NCBI RefSeq assembly: GCF_001578105.1
Contig: NZ_CP014275.1
Span: forward strand, 2,666,001-2,730,000
Origin: Martelella sp. AD-3
GTDB taxonomy: Bacteria; Pseudomonadota; Alphaproteobacteria; Rhizobiales; Rhizobiaceae
Reading direction: 5' to 3'
Length of the DNA: 64,000 bases
Below, piece after piece: positions 56,284-64,000 of the stretch. Position numbers and translations under genes: made by a program. How positions within the stretch are numbered: the first letter of the stretch is position 1; the number at the start of each line of letters is the position of its first letter. The notes under the pieces are model-generated. The model was not told where the DNA came from, ran no database searches, and was given only the letters and a program-made list of their open reading frames with translations.

Positions 56284-59013
56284 TCACCCCTCAAGGGAAA
56301 CATCATCCTCGATTTTCCGCTTCAGCGCATAGAGCGCGTCCAGCGCCTCGCGCGGGGTCATGTCGTCGGGCCTCAGGCCGTTCAGCATCGTCTCGACTTC
56401 GGAGGGTTTCGCCTCGGGTTCGGGCGCGCGGATTGCCGCCTGGAAGAGCGGCAGGTCATCGATCAGGCTTGCCGCCGGGTTCTTGCGGTCGGCATCCTCG
56501 AGCCGGGCCAGCACGTTTTTCGCCCGCTTGACGACGGCTGAGGGAAGACCGGCAAGACGGGCGACCTGAATGCCGTAGGAGCGATCCGCCGCCCCCGGTC
56601 CGACCTCGTGCAGGAACACGACCTCGCCCTTCCACTCCTTCACCCGCATCGTGGCATTGACGAGACGCGGCAGCTTTTCCGAAAGCGCGGTCAGCTCGTG
56701 AAAATGGGTGGCGAACAGGCCGCGGCAGCCGTTCACGTCATGCAGGTGTTCCACCGTCGCCCAGGCGATCGAAAGACCGTCGAAGGTCGCTGTGCCCCGG
56801 CCGATCTCGTCAAGGATAACGAGCGAGCGCGGTCCCGCCTGATTGAGGATCGCCGCCGTCTCCACCATTTCGACCATGAAGGTCGAGCGCCCGCGCGCCA
56901 GATCATCGGACGCGCCGACGCGGGAAAACAGCCGGTCGACAATGCCGATATGGGCGCTTGCCGCCGGCACATAGGCGCCGGTCTGGGCAAGGATCGCGAT
57001 CAGCGCGTTCTGCCGCAGGAAGGTCGACTTGCCGCCCATGTTCGGCCCGGTCAGAAGCCAGAGCCGGCCCCTGTCGCCGCTTTCGGGCGAAAGCGTGCAG
57101 TCATTGGCGACAAAGGGACCCGCCGACTGGCGCGCGAGCGCCTGTTCGACCACGGGATGGCGTCCGCCCCTGATCTCGAAGGCCGTGGTGTCGTCAACCA
57201 TCGGCCGGCAATAGGCCTCCGCCTCGGCCAGAAGGGCGAAACCGGCGGAAACATCGAGCACGGAAAGCGCATGGGCGCCCTGCTTCAGCCGCTCGGCGGT
57301 CTCGACGACGGCCCGGCGCAGTCCCTCGAAAGTCTCGAGCTCGATCGCCAGCGCCTCGCCTGCAGCATTGGCGATCCGGCTTTCCAGGTCGGCAAGCTCG
57401 GCGGTGGTGAAGCGCATCGCATTCGCCATGGTCTGGCGATGGATGAATTTGGCCTTTGCCGCGTCGCCCTCCGTCAGCGCCCTTGAATTGCCGCTGGTCA
57501 CCTCGATGAAATAGCCGAGCATGTTGTTGTGCTTGATCTTCAGCGCCTTGACGCCGGTCTCCTCGGCATATTGCGCCTGAAGACCCGCAATCACCCGCCG
57601 CGACGTGTCGCGCAGGCCGCGCGCCTCGTCGAGCCGCTCATTGGCGCCCTCGCGCACGAAGCCGCCGTCGCGCTTCAGGAGCGGCAGTTCGTCGGCAAGC
57701 GTTGCGGCAAGCGCGGCCTCCAGATCGCCGGGCATGTCGGCAAGCGCTTCAAGCGCGCCGGAAAGCTCTTCCGGCAGCGCGGCCGGCTTCAGGAGATCCG
57801 CGATCGCGCGCGCGACGTCCAGTCCCCTCAGAATCGCCCCGAGGTCGCGCGGCCCGCCGCGATCGAGCGCCAGCCGCGACAGCGCGCGCGGCATGTCGGG
57901 CAATTGTTTCAGGTGGTCGCGCAGCGTGGATGACAGGCTGACCTCGTCGAGAAAGAAGCCGACCGAATCGAGACGTCGGTGCACGTCTTCCGGGTCCGTC
58001 AGCGGCGACATCAGCCGCTCGCACAACAATCGGGCGCCACCGCTGGTCACGGTCCGGTCGATGGCCTTGAGAAGCGAGCCGTCGCGCCCGCCATTCATGG
58101 TGCGCACCAGTTCCAGATTGGTGCGGGTCGCCGGGTCGATGAACATCGATCCCGACCCGCCGTCCTGCTCGGGAATGCCGAGCGCGGGGCGCTCGTTGAT
58201 CTGGGTTTTCTCGACATAGGCGACGGCGGCGGCGGCGGCCGAAAGCTCGGACCGCGAAAACCGGCCAAAGCCGTCGAGCGTCGCCACGCCGAAGAAGCGC
58301 GACAGCCGGTCCTTCGCCGTGGCGCTGTCGAAAAGCACGGCCGGCTGCGGCGCGACGGCGCGGCCGAGAAGATCGAAGACGGGCCGCAGCCTCTCTTCGG
58401 CAAAGAGCGTGTCGGAGACGATCAGCTCGCGCGGCTCGACCCGCATGATATCGGCGGCAAGCCGGCTTTCGGACGTGGCACAGAGCCGGAAGACGCCGGT
58501 GGAAATGTCGATCCAGGCAAGCCCGTAGGCAGCCTCCCCCTCGCCCTTCACCCGCGACAGCGCCATCAGGAAATTGCTCTCGCCGGGGGCCAGCAGTTTT
58601 TCTTCCGTCAGCGTGCCGGCGGTGACGAGCCGGGTGACATCGCGCCGGACGACGGACTTCGCGCCGCGCTTCTTTGCCTCGGCGGGATCTTCCGTCTGCT
58701 CGCAGACGGCGACGCGAAAGCCGAGGGCGATCAGCTTCTGGAGGTAATCATCGGCCGCATGGACCGGCACGCCGCACATCGGGATATCGCGGCCCAGATG
58801 CTGGCCGCGCTTTGTCAGCGTGATCGACAGCGCCCGAGCCGCTTCAACGGCGTCATCGAAGAACAGCTCGTAGAAATCGCCCATGCGATAGAACAACAGG
58901 AGATCGGGATTGGCCGCCTTGATCTCGATATACTGCTCCATCATCGGCGTTGCCGATGCCCGGCTTTCTGCAGAAATCAGTTCTTCGGTCGGAATACGAT
59001 TATCGTCTGCCAC
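56284..59013 (-). CDS. mutS: DNA mismatch repair protein MutS
   Basis: 909 residues. The mismatch-binding domain has [15 protein letters not shown] with the Phe-x-Glu motif, followed by connector, lever and clamp. The ATPase has Walker [11 protein letters not shown], Walker [18 protein letters not shown] and [14 protein letters not shown]-terminal helix-turn-helix dimer region is present. It is 54 bp upstream of glnD. Confidence 0.97.
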   Translation of the reverse strand: MADDNRIPTEELISAESRASATPMMEQYIEIKAANPDLLLFYRMGDFYELFFDDAVEAARALSITLTKRGQHLGRDIPMCGVPVHAADDYLQKLIALGFRVAVCEQTEDPAEAKKRGAKSVVRRDVTRLVTAGTLTEEKLLAPGESNFLMALSRVKGEGEAAYGLAWIDISTGVFRLCATSESRLAADIMRVEPRELIVSDTLFAEERLRPVFDLLGRAVAPQPAVLFDSATAKDRLSRFFGVATLDGFGRFSRSELSAAAAAVAYVEKTQINERPALGIPEQDGGSGSMFIDPATRTNLELVRTMNGGRDGSLLKAIDRTVTSGGARLLCERLMSPLTDPEDVHRRLDSVGFFLDEVSLSSTLRDHLKQLPDMPRALSRLALDRGGPRDLGAILRGLDVARAIADLLKPAALPEELSGALEALADMPGDLEAALAATLADELPLLKRDGGFVREGANERLDEARGLRDTSRRVIAGLQAQYAEETGVKALKIKHNNMLGYFIEVTSGNSRALTEGDAAKAKFIHRQTMANAMRFTTAELADLESRIANAAGEALAIELETFEGLRRAVVETAERLKQGAHALSVLDVSAGFALLAEAEAYCRPMVDDTTAFEIRGGRHPVVEQALARQSAGPFVANDCTLSPESGDRGRLWLLTGPNMGGKSTFLRQNALIAILAQTGAYVPAASAHIGIVDRLFSRVGASDDLARGRSTFMVEMVETAAILNQAGPRSLVILDEIGRGTATFDGLSIAWATVEHLHDVNGCRGLFATHFHELTALSEKLPRLVNATMRVKEWKGEVVFLHEVGPGAADRSYGIQVARLAGLPSAVVKRAKNVLARLEDADRKNPAASLIDDLPLFQAAIRAPEPEAKPSEVETMLNGLRPDDMTPREALDALYALKRKIEDDVSLEG

Positions 59014-59230
59014 GGCGCACGCTCGAAATGAAGGGAATTGCCCTCTTCATCTGTCATGATTTTTTGCGGCTCGAAAGTGTCGGCGGCAAGAAAGCTGGGC
59101 AAAACGTGATGGCGACGGGGCGGGTTGCGAACGGCCGGAAGCAGACTTGCTGAAAGTTCAGCCGATTTCAGGCTGTCTATTCCTGCGGAAGCCTTGCAGC
59201 AAAAAATCTCTCCCCTTGAGGGAGATTGTT

Positions 59231-59240
59231 GGGGGGGGGG
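59231..59240. repeat. Homopolymeric G10 tract
   Basis: Ten consecutive G after TTGTT, about 23 bp beyond the olsB stop codon. The preceding text CTCTCCCCTTGAGGGAGATTG resembles the end of the inverted-repeat element at 30507. Being downstream of olsB, it cannot shift a reading frame. Confidence 0.8.
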
Positions 59241-59262
59241 CTATGCGGCACGCTCCAAAAAT

Positions 59263-60174
59263 TCAGCTCGCGAATCGGCCGGCGTCGGCGCCGTAATAGT
59301 TGATATAGCGGTCGGAGATCGAGGCGATCGGCAGAACCACGAGCACGTCGGTCGTGTTGAAGGCGTGGTCGATCACCGCCCCCTCGCCGACCATCGCGCC
59401 AAGGCGCAGATAGCCCTTGATCAGGGGCGGCAGGCCGGTGAGCGCCCGGCGTCCGGACGCTTCCTCCGCGCTCATCAGGTTCATGTCGACGGCGAGTTCG
59501 GGCCGCGCGTTGACCGCCCATTCGCCCGTGGCGCGGGCATTGTGGTGGAGGAAAGAGAGCGCCATGGCGTGGTCTTGCGGGTTGGTGCCGTGGAAGGAGG
59601 CGCAACCGAACATGACGCCGATATTGTGCTTCAGCGCATAGGCCCAGTTCCCCTGCCAGAGCAGTTCGACGGTGCGCTTGCTGCGGTAGTCCGGCAGCAC
59701 GCAGGAGCGGCCGAGCTCCATGAAGCGGACATCGGGATGGCGTGCGACGAGCTTGTCGGTCTGGTATTCGCCATCGGAATAGAACCCGCCGTTCTCCATC
59801 GCCACCTCGTGGCGCAGAAGCCGGTAGGTCGCCACGATCTGGTCCTCGACATCGCCGTCAAGCTTGGTGTCGAGCACCAGAAGATGGTCGCAGATCTCGT
59901 CCCAGCGATCGAAATCCCGCCTGGCGCGCATGGCCTCCGCCGGCAGGCGGGCCTGCATCTCATCGACGAAGACGCGGTAGCGCACCGCCTGCGCAGCCTC
60001 TATCTCGCCGGGCGTGCGGGCAATGCGGGTTTCAAGCGAGCCTATACGGCCCAGGATACCTTCCTGCAGCAGCGCCGTGCTGACAGCCGCCCCTCCGGCG
60101 CGTTCGGCAGCCTGAAGAAGATCGAGCGCTTCCATGGTCATCGCGTGTTCCGGATCGTTCATCTTGGATGTCAT
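59263..60174 (-). CDS. olsB: Ornithine lipid N-acyltransferase OlsB
   Basis: 303 residues of the OlsB/GNAT-like hemolysin family. Typical segments are EAAQAVRYRVFVDEM, MRARRDFDRWDEICDHLLVL, FMELGRSCVLPDYRSKRTVE, ALKHNIGVMFGCASFHG and LPPLIKGYLRLGAMVGEGAV. It transfers a 3-hydroxyacyl chain from ACP to ornithine, the first step of ornithine-lipid synthesis. Start 60174 (MTSKMNDPE) is used; a later Met (MTMEALDLL) is possible. The OlsA partner is not clearly in the window. Confidence 0.88.
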   Translation of the reverse strand: MTSKMNDPEHAMTMEALDLLQAAERAGGAAVSTALLQEGILGRIGSLETRIARTPGEIEAAQAVRYRVFVDEMQARLPAEAMRARRDFDRWDEICDHLLVLDTKLDGDVEDQIVATYRLLRHEVAMENGGFYSDGEYQTDKLVARHPDVRFMELGRSCVLPDYRSKRTVELLWQGNWAYALKHNIGVMFGCASFHGTNPQDHAMALSFLHHNARATGEWAVNARPELAVDMNLMSAEEASGRRALTGLPPLIKGYLRLGAMVGEGAVIDHAFNTTDVLVVLPIASISDRYINYYGADAGRFAS

Positions 60175-60448
60175 AAACCATCTCACTGCGACACGTTCGT
60201 GACAGTCGCATCCCGCCATTCTGGAGGTCACTTTGTTAAAAAGAGGTCCTCTCGCGTCAATTTTCCGCTGCCTCTCATGTGCCTTCGAGGCACGGTCCCA
60301 ACCGTGAAAAGACTAGTACATGGAGCAGGCGAGGTCCAGAAGGTTTTGACGCGCCGTCAACATCCGGGGGCCATCCGGGGCTGAAACGGCCTCACGGCAA
60401 TGCCTTGATGTTCAAGCGCTTTCTAATGTGAGCGCGGGCATGCCCGGG

Positions 60449-60937
60449 TCAGCCATCATCACGTCCGGGGCTTTTGAACAGGAACTCCTGGACGAAGATC
60501 ATCACCGCGCCGACCGTGATGTAGCTGTCGGCGAGGTTGAAGATCGGGAAGGTCCAGCCGCCGACATGGAAGCGGATATAGTCGACCACGTGGCCATAGA
60601 TGAAATGATCGAGAATATTGCCGAGGGCGCCCGCGACGACGAGCGCAAAGCCCAGCAGCGCCCAGCTCTGCCCCGGCGCGGTCTTGCGCCAGAGATAGAT
60701 GACGACCGCGACGATGACGAGCCGCATGCCGACCAGCGCCCAGCCGTTCGTATCCGACAGAAGCGAAAAGGCGATGCCGGGATTATAGGTCTTGAACAGG
60801 CCCAGGAACGGCAGGACGTCGATGGTCCGGTGGAACGGCAGATAGAGCTCGACCGCATATTTGATCGCCGCATCGAGGAGCAACGCGATGGCGACGAAGG
60901 CGATGGCGGGGCCAGAGCGCGAAAGCGGCGATCTCAT
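60449..60937 (-). CDS. lspA: Lipoprotein signal peptidase LspA
   Basis: 162 residues with four membrane helices. The two catalytic aspartates are in GALGNILDHFIYGHVVDYI and FPIFNLADSYITVG. The first block reads LDH where the common form is (I/L)DR, so the Arg after the catalytic Asp is replaced by His. It cleaves prolipoprotein signal peptides before the lipidated Cys. The start overlaps the upstream methyltransferase stop by 4 bp. Confidence 0.93.
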   Translation of the reverse strand: MRSPLSRSGPAIAFVAIALLLDAAIKYAVELYLPFHRTIDVLPFLGLFKTYNPGIAFSLLSDTNGWALVGMRLVIVAVVIYLWRKTAPGQSWALLGFALVVAGALGNILDHFIYGHVVDYIRFHVGGWTFPIFNLADSYITVGAVMIFVQEFLFKSPGRDDG

Positions 60938-61803
60938 CGGCTTTTCTCCGGTGCGTCGAGCGAAAGCAGGTGGCGGCGCGCCTCATAGAGCATGACGCCG
61001 GTGGCAACCGCGAGGTTGAGCGAATCAGCCCTGCCCTGTTGCGGTATGCGGGCAAGCCGCCCCGATCCTTCGGCGAGTTCGACGGGAAGCCCCTGCTGCT
61101 CGTTGCCCATCAGAAGCACGACCGGCTTCTTCGTGTAGTCGATGGTCCGGTAGTCGACGGAGCCGGCAAGATGGGTGGCGACGATCTCGGCGCCGCTCTT
61201 CTGCGCCCAGTCCAGGAACGCGCGCGGCTCGGCGCGCGAGACCGGAAGCGCGAAGACCGAGCCCATGGTGGCGCGCACGGTCTCGAGCGAAAACGGATCG
61301 GTGGTCTCGCCGACGAGGATGACGCCGGCCGCGCCCGCCGCATCGGCTGTGCGGATGATGGTGCCGAGATTGCCGGGATCGCGCACCCGGTCGAGCGCCA
61401 CATAGGTCTCGTCCCTGGCCGGGCGGATCTCGGCAAGCGGGCGGTAATGGCTTTCGAAAATGCCGACGACCATCTGCGGATTGTCGCGCCGGGTGATCGC
61501 CGAAAGCACCTTTTCGGAGACCTCAAGCACAAGACCGCCGGAGGCGATCGTCTTGGCGGCGACCTTTTCCACCTGCGCCTTGCCCTTGGCCGCCTTGGCA
61601 TAGATCAGCGTGCGGATCGACCAGTCGAGCTCCAGCGCGTCGATGACGAGCTTCAGCCCCTCGGCCATGAAGGTTCCGGTCTCCTCGCGGTGCTTCTTCT
61701 GCGACAGCGCGCGGATATCCTTGATGATCGGATTGGAAAGGGAGGTGACTTCCTTCACCGTTCCGACGCGCGGCGCGCGCCTCTCGTCTCGCTCGAAGCT
61801 CAT
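60934..61803 (-). CDS. SpoU-family RNA 2'-O-methyltransferase
   Basis: 289 residues. An N-terminal eL30-like substrate domain (NPIIKDIRALSQKKHREETG, FMAEGLKLVIDAL) precedes SpoU motifs ALDRVRDPGNLGTIIRTAD, LMGNEQQGLP and DSLNLAVATGVMLYEARR. It resembles the YsgA/RlmB-TsnR group; the rRNA target is unknown. It forms a coupled operon with the flanking genes (4-bp overlaps both sides). Confidence 0.92.
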   Translation of the reverse strand: MSFERDERRAPRVGTVKEVTSLSNPIIKDIRALSQKKHREETGTFMAEGLKLVIDALELDWSIRTLIYAKAAKGKAQVEKVAAKTIASGGLVLEVSEKVLSAITRRDNPQMVVGIFESHYRPLAEIRPARDETYVALDRVRDPGNLGTIIRTADAAGAAGVILVGETTDPFSLETVRATMGSVFALPVSRAEPRAFLDWAQKSGAEIVATHLAGSVDYRTIDYTKKPVVLLMGNEQQGLPVELAEGSGRLARIPQQGRADSLNLAVATGVMLYEARRHLLSLDAPEKSR

Positions 61804-62909
61804 TGGGGCAACCACCGCGCATAAAGGGATGTTGATAGGGCGCGGCCGGGCTGATCGCCGGAGAGCCCCGCCTCGCGAATGACAAGCTCGCCCGATTCGA
61901 CGACGCCGCCGAAACCGCGCATCGTCTCCATCATCAGCTCGTGAACCGAATAGAAGCTGGCGCGGATCGAATAGGCCGTCAGCACGAAGCCGAGCGCGTC
62001 CGGCTTCAGGATCGCGCGGCAGAGGTCCAGCATTCTAGGCAGGTGCTCGAACAGCTGCCAGACCTCGCCATTCGGCCCGCGTCCGAATTTCGGCGGATCG
62101 GTGAGGATGATGTCGTAGTGGTTGCCGCGCCGTTCCTCGCGCTCGATGAACTTCATCGCATCGTCGCAGATCCAGCGGATCGGGCGGTCGTTGAGGCCGG
62201 AGAGCGCCTGGTTCTCGCGGGCCCAGCCGATCGCCTTCTTCGAGGCGTCCACATGGGTCACTTCCGCGCCGGCGGCGGCGGCGACCAGCGAGGCGACGCC
62301 GGTGTAGCCGAAGAGATTGAGCACCTTGGGCGGGGCCTTGCGGCCGGACGCCCCTTCCAGGACATCGCGCATCCATTGCCAGTGGGCCACCTGTTCGGGA
62401 AATACGCCGACATGGCGAAAGGCGGTGAAGCGGCCGAGAAAATCGATGTCCATGATCCGCAGCGGCCAGGTCTCGCCGAGGGCGGCCTTGGGAAAGCGCC
62501 AGCGCCCCATGCCGTCCTCGTCCGTATCGCCGGTGAAGATCGCATCGGCATTGGCCCAGATCTTCTCATCAAGAAGCGGCGGCCAGAGCGCCTGCGCCTC
62601 GGGGCGGACGATTCGATAATCGCCATATTGCTCGAGCTTCAGCCCGTGGCCGCTGTCGATCAGATGAAAACCGTCGGCGGTGACGGACTGGAGAATGCGC
62701 GGCACGCGCTCGGCCGGCCGTTCGCCGTCCCGCAGCGCGATCCACTGCGGCTCCGGCTGGCGGCTGCGGCGCTCGTTCTGCTTTTCCGCCGGGGCGCCGC
62801 CTTGTCGCTTGTCGGCCCGGCGCACATCCTTGCGCGGCCGGTCAGGCTTGGCCTGCGGCTTGCCGCCGGCTTTGGTGCGGCGCGTCTTGTCCGGTCTGGA
62901 AGGCGTCAT
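61800..62909 (-). CDS. Class I SAM-dependent rRNA methyltransferase (RlmI/RlmK-like)
   Basis: 369 residues. A very basic N-terminal tail (1-55, rich in Lys/Arg/Gln) precedes the catalytic domain with motif I VLNLFGYTGVASLVAAAAGA, the acidic VDASKKAIGWARENQ, motif IV LTDPPKFGRGPNGEVW, and FVLTAYSIRASF. The layout resembles RlmI-type 23S rRNA m5C methyltransferases, but the N-terminal PUA domain is not evident. Target unknown. Confidence 0.85.
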   Translation of the reverse strand: MTPSRPDKTRRTKAGGKPQAKPDRPRKDVRRADKRQGGAPAEKQNERRSRQPEPQWIALRDGERPAERVPRILQSVTADGFHLIDSGHGLKLEQYGDYRIVRPEAQALWPPLLDEKIWANADAIFTGDTDEDGMGRWRFPKAALGETWPLRIMDIDFLGRFTAFRHVGVFPEQVAHWQWMRDVLEGASGRKAPPKVLNLFGYTGVASLVAAAAGAEVTHVDASKKAIGWARENQALSGLNDRPIRWICDDAMKFIEREERRGNHYDIILTDPPKFGRGPNGEVWQLFEHLPRMLDLCRAILKPDALGFVLTAYSIRASFYSVHELMMETMRGFGGVVESGELVIREAGLSGDQPGRALSTSLYARWLPQ

Positions 62910-62989
62910 GAAAGGCGATCATCCCGCAATGGTCGAAAGCTGCGGTTTATCAGCCCCGTCGTAAAAATGGCAAGTCTTCTCGCGCCGTC

Positions 62990-63334
62990 TCAGGAAGACG
63001 GAAGCTGATCGAGCGGGCGGGCAGTCGAAACTTCGGCGCTCGGCGCCTTCCGCTTGTCGGCCTCCGCACGCCATAGTGCGGCCTCGCGCTTGCTGGACTT
63101 TGCCGTCCTGCGGTGCTTGCGCTGGGAAATCCAGGTAAACAGCGCGCCAAGCAGAATGCCGAGAATGAATGCGATGAAGATGTAGACGAAGAAGGGAGCG
63201 GAGACGGCGAGCACGCTGTCGCTGGCATTGAAAGGGTTGAGCGCCATGGTGACGGACTGCCGGTTGGCAACCGACAACAGGACGAGCACCACCCCGATGG
63301 GCAGCAGAATGATGAGATTGACAAGCTTTGACAT
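62990..63334 (-). CDS. LapA-domain (DUF1049) inner-membrane protein
   Basis: 114 residues. Two membrane helices (LVNLIILLPIGVVLVLLSVA and APFFVYIFIAFILGILLGAL) flank the conserved NRQSVTMALNPF. A basic cytosolic tail (SQRKHRRTAKSSKREAALW) follows. Relatives (LapA/YciS) assist LPS assembly. It is encoded after ihfB, as in other Rhizobiales. An ATG one codon upstream (63337) is equally possible. Confidence 0.87.
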   Translation of the reverse strand: MSKLVNLIILLPIGVVLVLLSVANRQSVTMALNPFNASDSVLAVSAPFFVYIFIAFILGILLGALFTWISQRKHRRTAKSSKREAALWRAEADKRKAPSAEVSTARPLDQLPSS

Positions 63335-63381
63335 CATGCGCCTCGAACGCGTTTCATTTTCCCGGCGATCCGGCCTGCCCC

Positions 63382-63678
63382 TTATTTGTCGTCTTTCTGG
63401 TCGGGGTTGAGGCGCTCGCGCAATTCCTTGCCGGTCTTGAAGAAAGGGACCCATTTTTCTTCGACGAAAACGGTGTCGCCGGTGCGCGGGTTCCGTCCCG
63501 AACGCGAAGGGCGGTTCTTGACCGAAAACGCGCCGAAACCGCGCAACTCCACCCGGTTGCCCGCCGCCAGCGCATCCGCGATCTCGTCCAGAATAGCGTT
63601 CACGATATTTTCGACATCGCGGTGATAGAGATGCGGGTTACGCGCCGCAACAATCTGTACCAATTCCGACTTGATCAC
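63382..63678 (-). CDS. ihfB: Integration host factor beta subunit
   Basis: 98 residues, HU/IHF fold: (V/M)[39 protein letters not shown] and [20 protein letters not shown]. The start is GTG at 63678 (GTGATCAAG), preceded by GAGGGG; no ATG is available at the aligned N-terminus. It forms a heterodimer with IhfA that sharply bends DNA. It follows sppA by 25 bp. Confidence 0.95.
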   Translation of the reverse strand: MIKSELVQIVAARNPHLYHRDVENIVNAILDEIADALAAGNRVELRGFGAFSVKNRPSRSGRNPRTGDTVFVEEKWVPFFKTGKELRERLNPDQKDDK

Positions 63679-63703
63679 ACCCAGCCCCTCAACTCTCTGA
63701 TTT

Positions 63704-64000
63704 TCATTGCCAATCAGTCTGCCCGACAGACACAAGCCCGTCAACAAGACCGGTCTGGCGAAGGATATCCTCGCTGACAAACCAGCCAAGTCCGAGCGAT
63801 TCGAGCAGCCTTGCCCCCATTTTCGCCAGGCCGACCCCGAAACCATCTCTGTTTACGTTATCCCAAGACCTGATTTCAAGGGAGTCAGAAACGCCGTTTG
63901 CGGCCAGATAGGCCATTATTTCGTCCCGACCGCCGATTTCATCGACCAGTCCGGCCTCAACCGCCTGCCGACCGGTCAGTATCCTTCCGTCGGCAAGCTC
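63704..64000 (-). CDS. sppA: Signal peptide peptidase SppA (C-terminal part; N-terminus beyond window)
   Basis: 99 residues are visible. They begin [20 protein letters not shown] and continue [17 protein letters not shown], the conserved end of the S49 (ClpP-like) domain, where LADGR(I/V)xTGxQAxxxGLVD is characteristic. The catalytic Lys/Ser lie upstream, outside the window. The order sppA-ihfB-lapA is typical of Rhizobiales. Confidence 0.88.
   Translation of the reverse strand, partial: ELADGRILTGRQAVEAGLVDEIGGRDEIMAYLAANGVSDSLEIRSWDNVNRDGFGVGLAKMGARLLESLGLGWFVSEDILRQTGLVDGLVSVGQTDWQ

Noticed and set aside
59231..59240. Phase-variable switch of olsB by the G10 tract
   Set aside because: The tract lies after the olsB stop codon, so slippage cannot change its reading frame or its promoter.

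Overview
The window reads as chromosomal DNA of a GC-rich alphaproteobacterium of the order Rhizobiales. Conserved gene neighbourhoods support this: praR-metK-trmB, rpmH-rnpA-yidC-engB-argB, dapD-dapE, def-fmt-truA, glnD-murJ-trpS and sppA-ihfB. An ornithine-lipid acyltransferase (OlsB), a DUF1150/Hsp20 pair and rhizobial-type palindromic intergenic repeats agree. A glycosylglycerate synthase/phosphatase pair hints at a salt-tolerant lifestyle (a Martelella-like organism is my guess, not something the sequence proves). I see no prophage, insertion sequence, CRISPR array or rRNA operon.

Layout. 1-1.4 kb: truncated LysR regulator, then tRNA-Gly and tRNA-Tyr on the minus strand. 1.4-4.5 kb: rlmB and a two-gene glycosylglycerate cassette. 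4.7-14 kb: an accessory catabolic operon on the minus strand (periplasmic sugar-binding protein, two-domain ATPase, a single double-length permease, SDR dehydrogenase, 3-hydroxyacid dehydrogenase, beta-keto acid cleavage enzyme, SMP-30 lactonase). A divergent GntR regulator and a palindrome inside the promoter accompany it. 14-16.6 kb: small membrane protein, tRNA-Arg and an orphan histidine kinase. 16.7-21.2 kb: rpmH-rnpA-yidC-engB-argB. 21.2-25.5 kb: an inserted block of two DHA2-type MFS exporters and a DMT transporter. 25.5-30.5 kb: HAD nucleotidase, EF-hand protein, dapD, dapE, a membrane protein and a lipoprotein. 30.5-31.9 kb: MITE-like repeat and arsC-arsH. 31.9-38.4 kb: truA-fmt-def, rmuC, ribokinase facing a nucleoside hydrolase, Hsp20 and DUF1150. 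38.4-64 kb: almost unbroken minus-strand housekeeping DNA from sppA down to trmB.

How genes work together. The most distinctive region is 4760-13953. Its gene set is what a non-phosphorylative sugar pathway would need: uptake, oxidation to a lactone, lactone hydrolysis, oxidation at C3, then acetyl-CoA-dependent beta-keto acid cleavage. The substrate and exact steps are inference, but the combination is coherent and may be undescribed.

A second theme is structured intergenic repeats. A two-hairpin element occurs three times (4489, 13951, 42703). Its hairpin stem changes in a compensatory way, and in all three places the element supplies the TAG stop codon of the adjacent gene. Two further inverted-repeat elements lie at 19331 and 30507.
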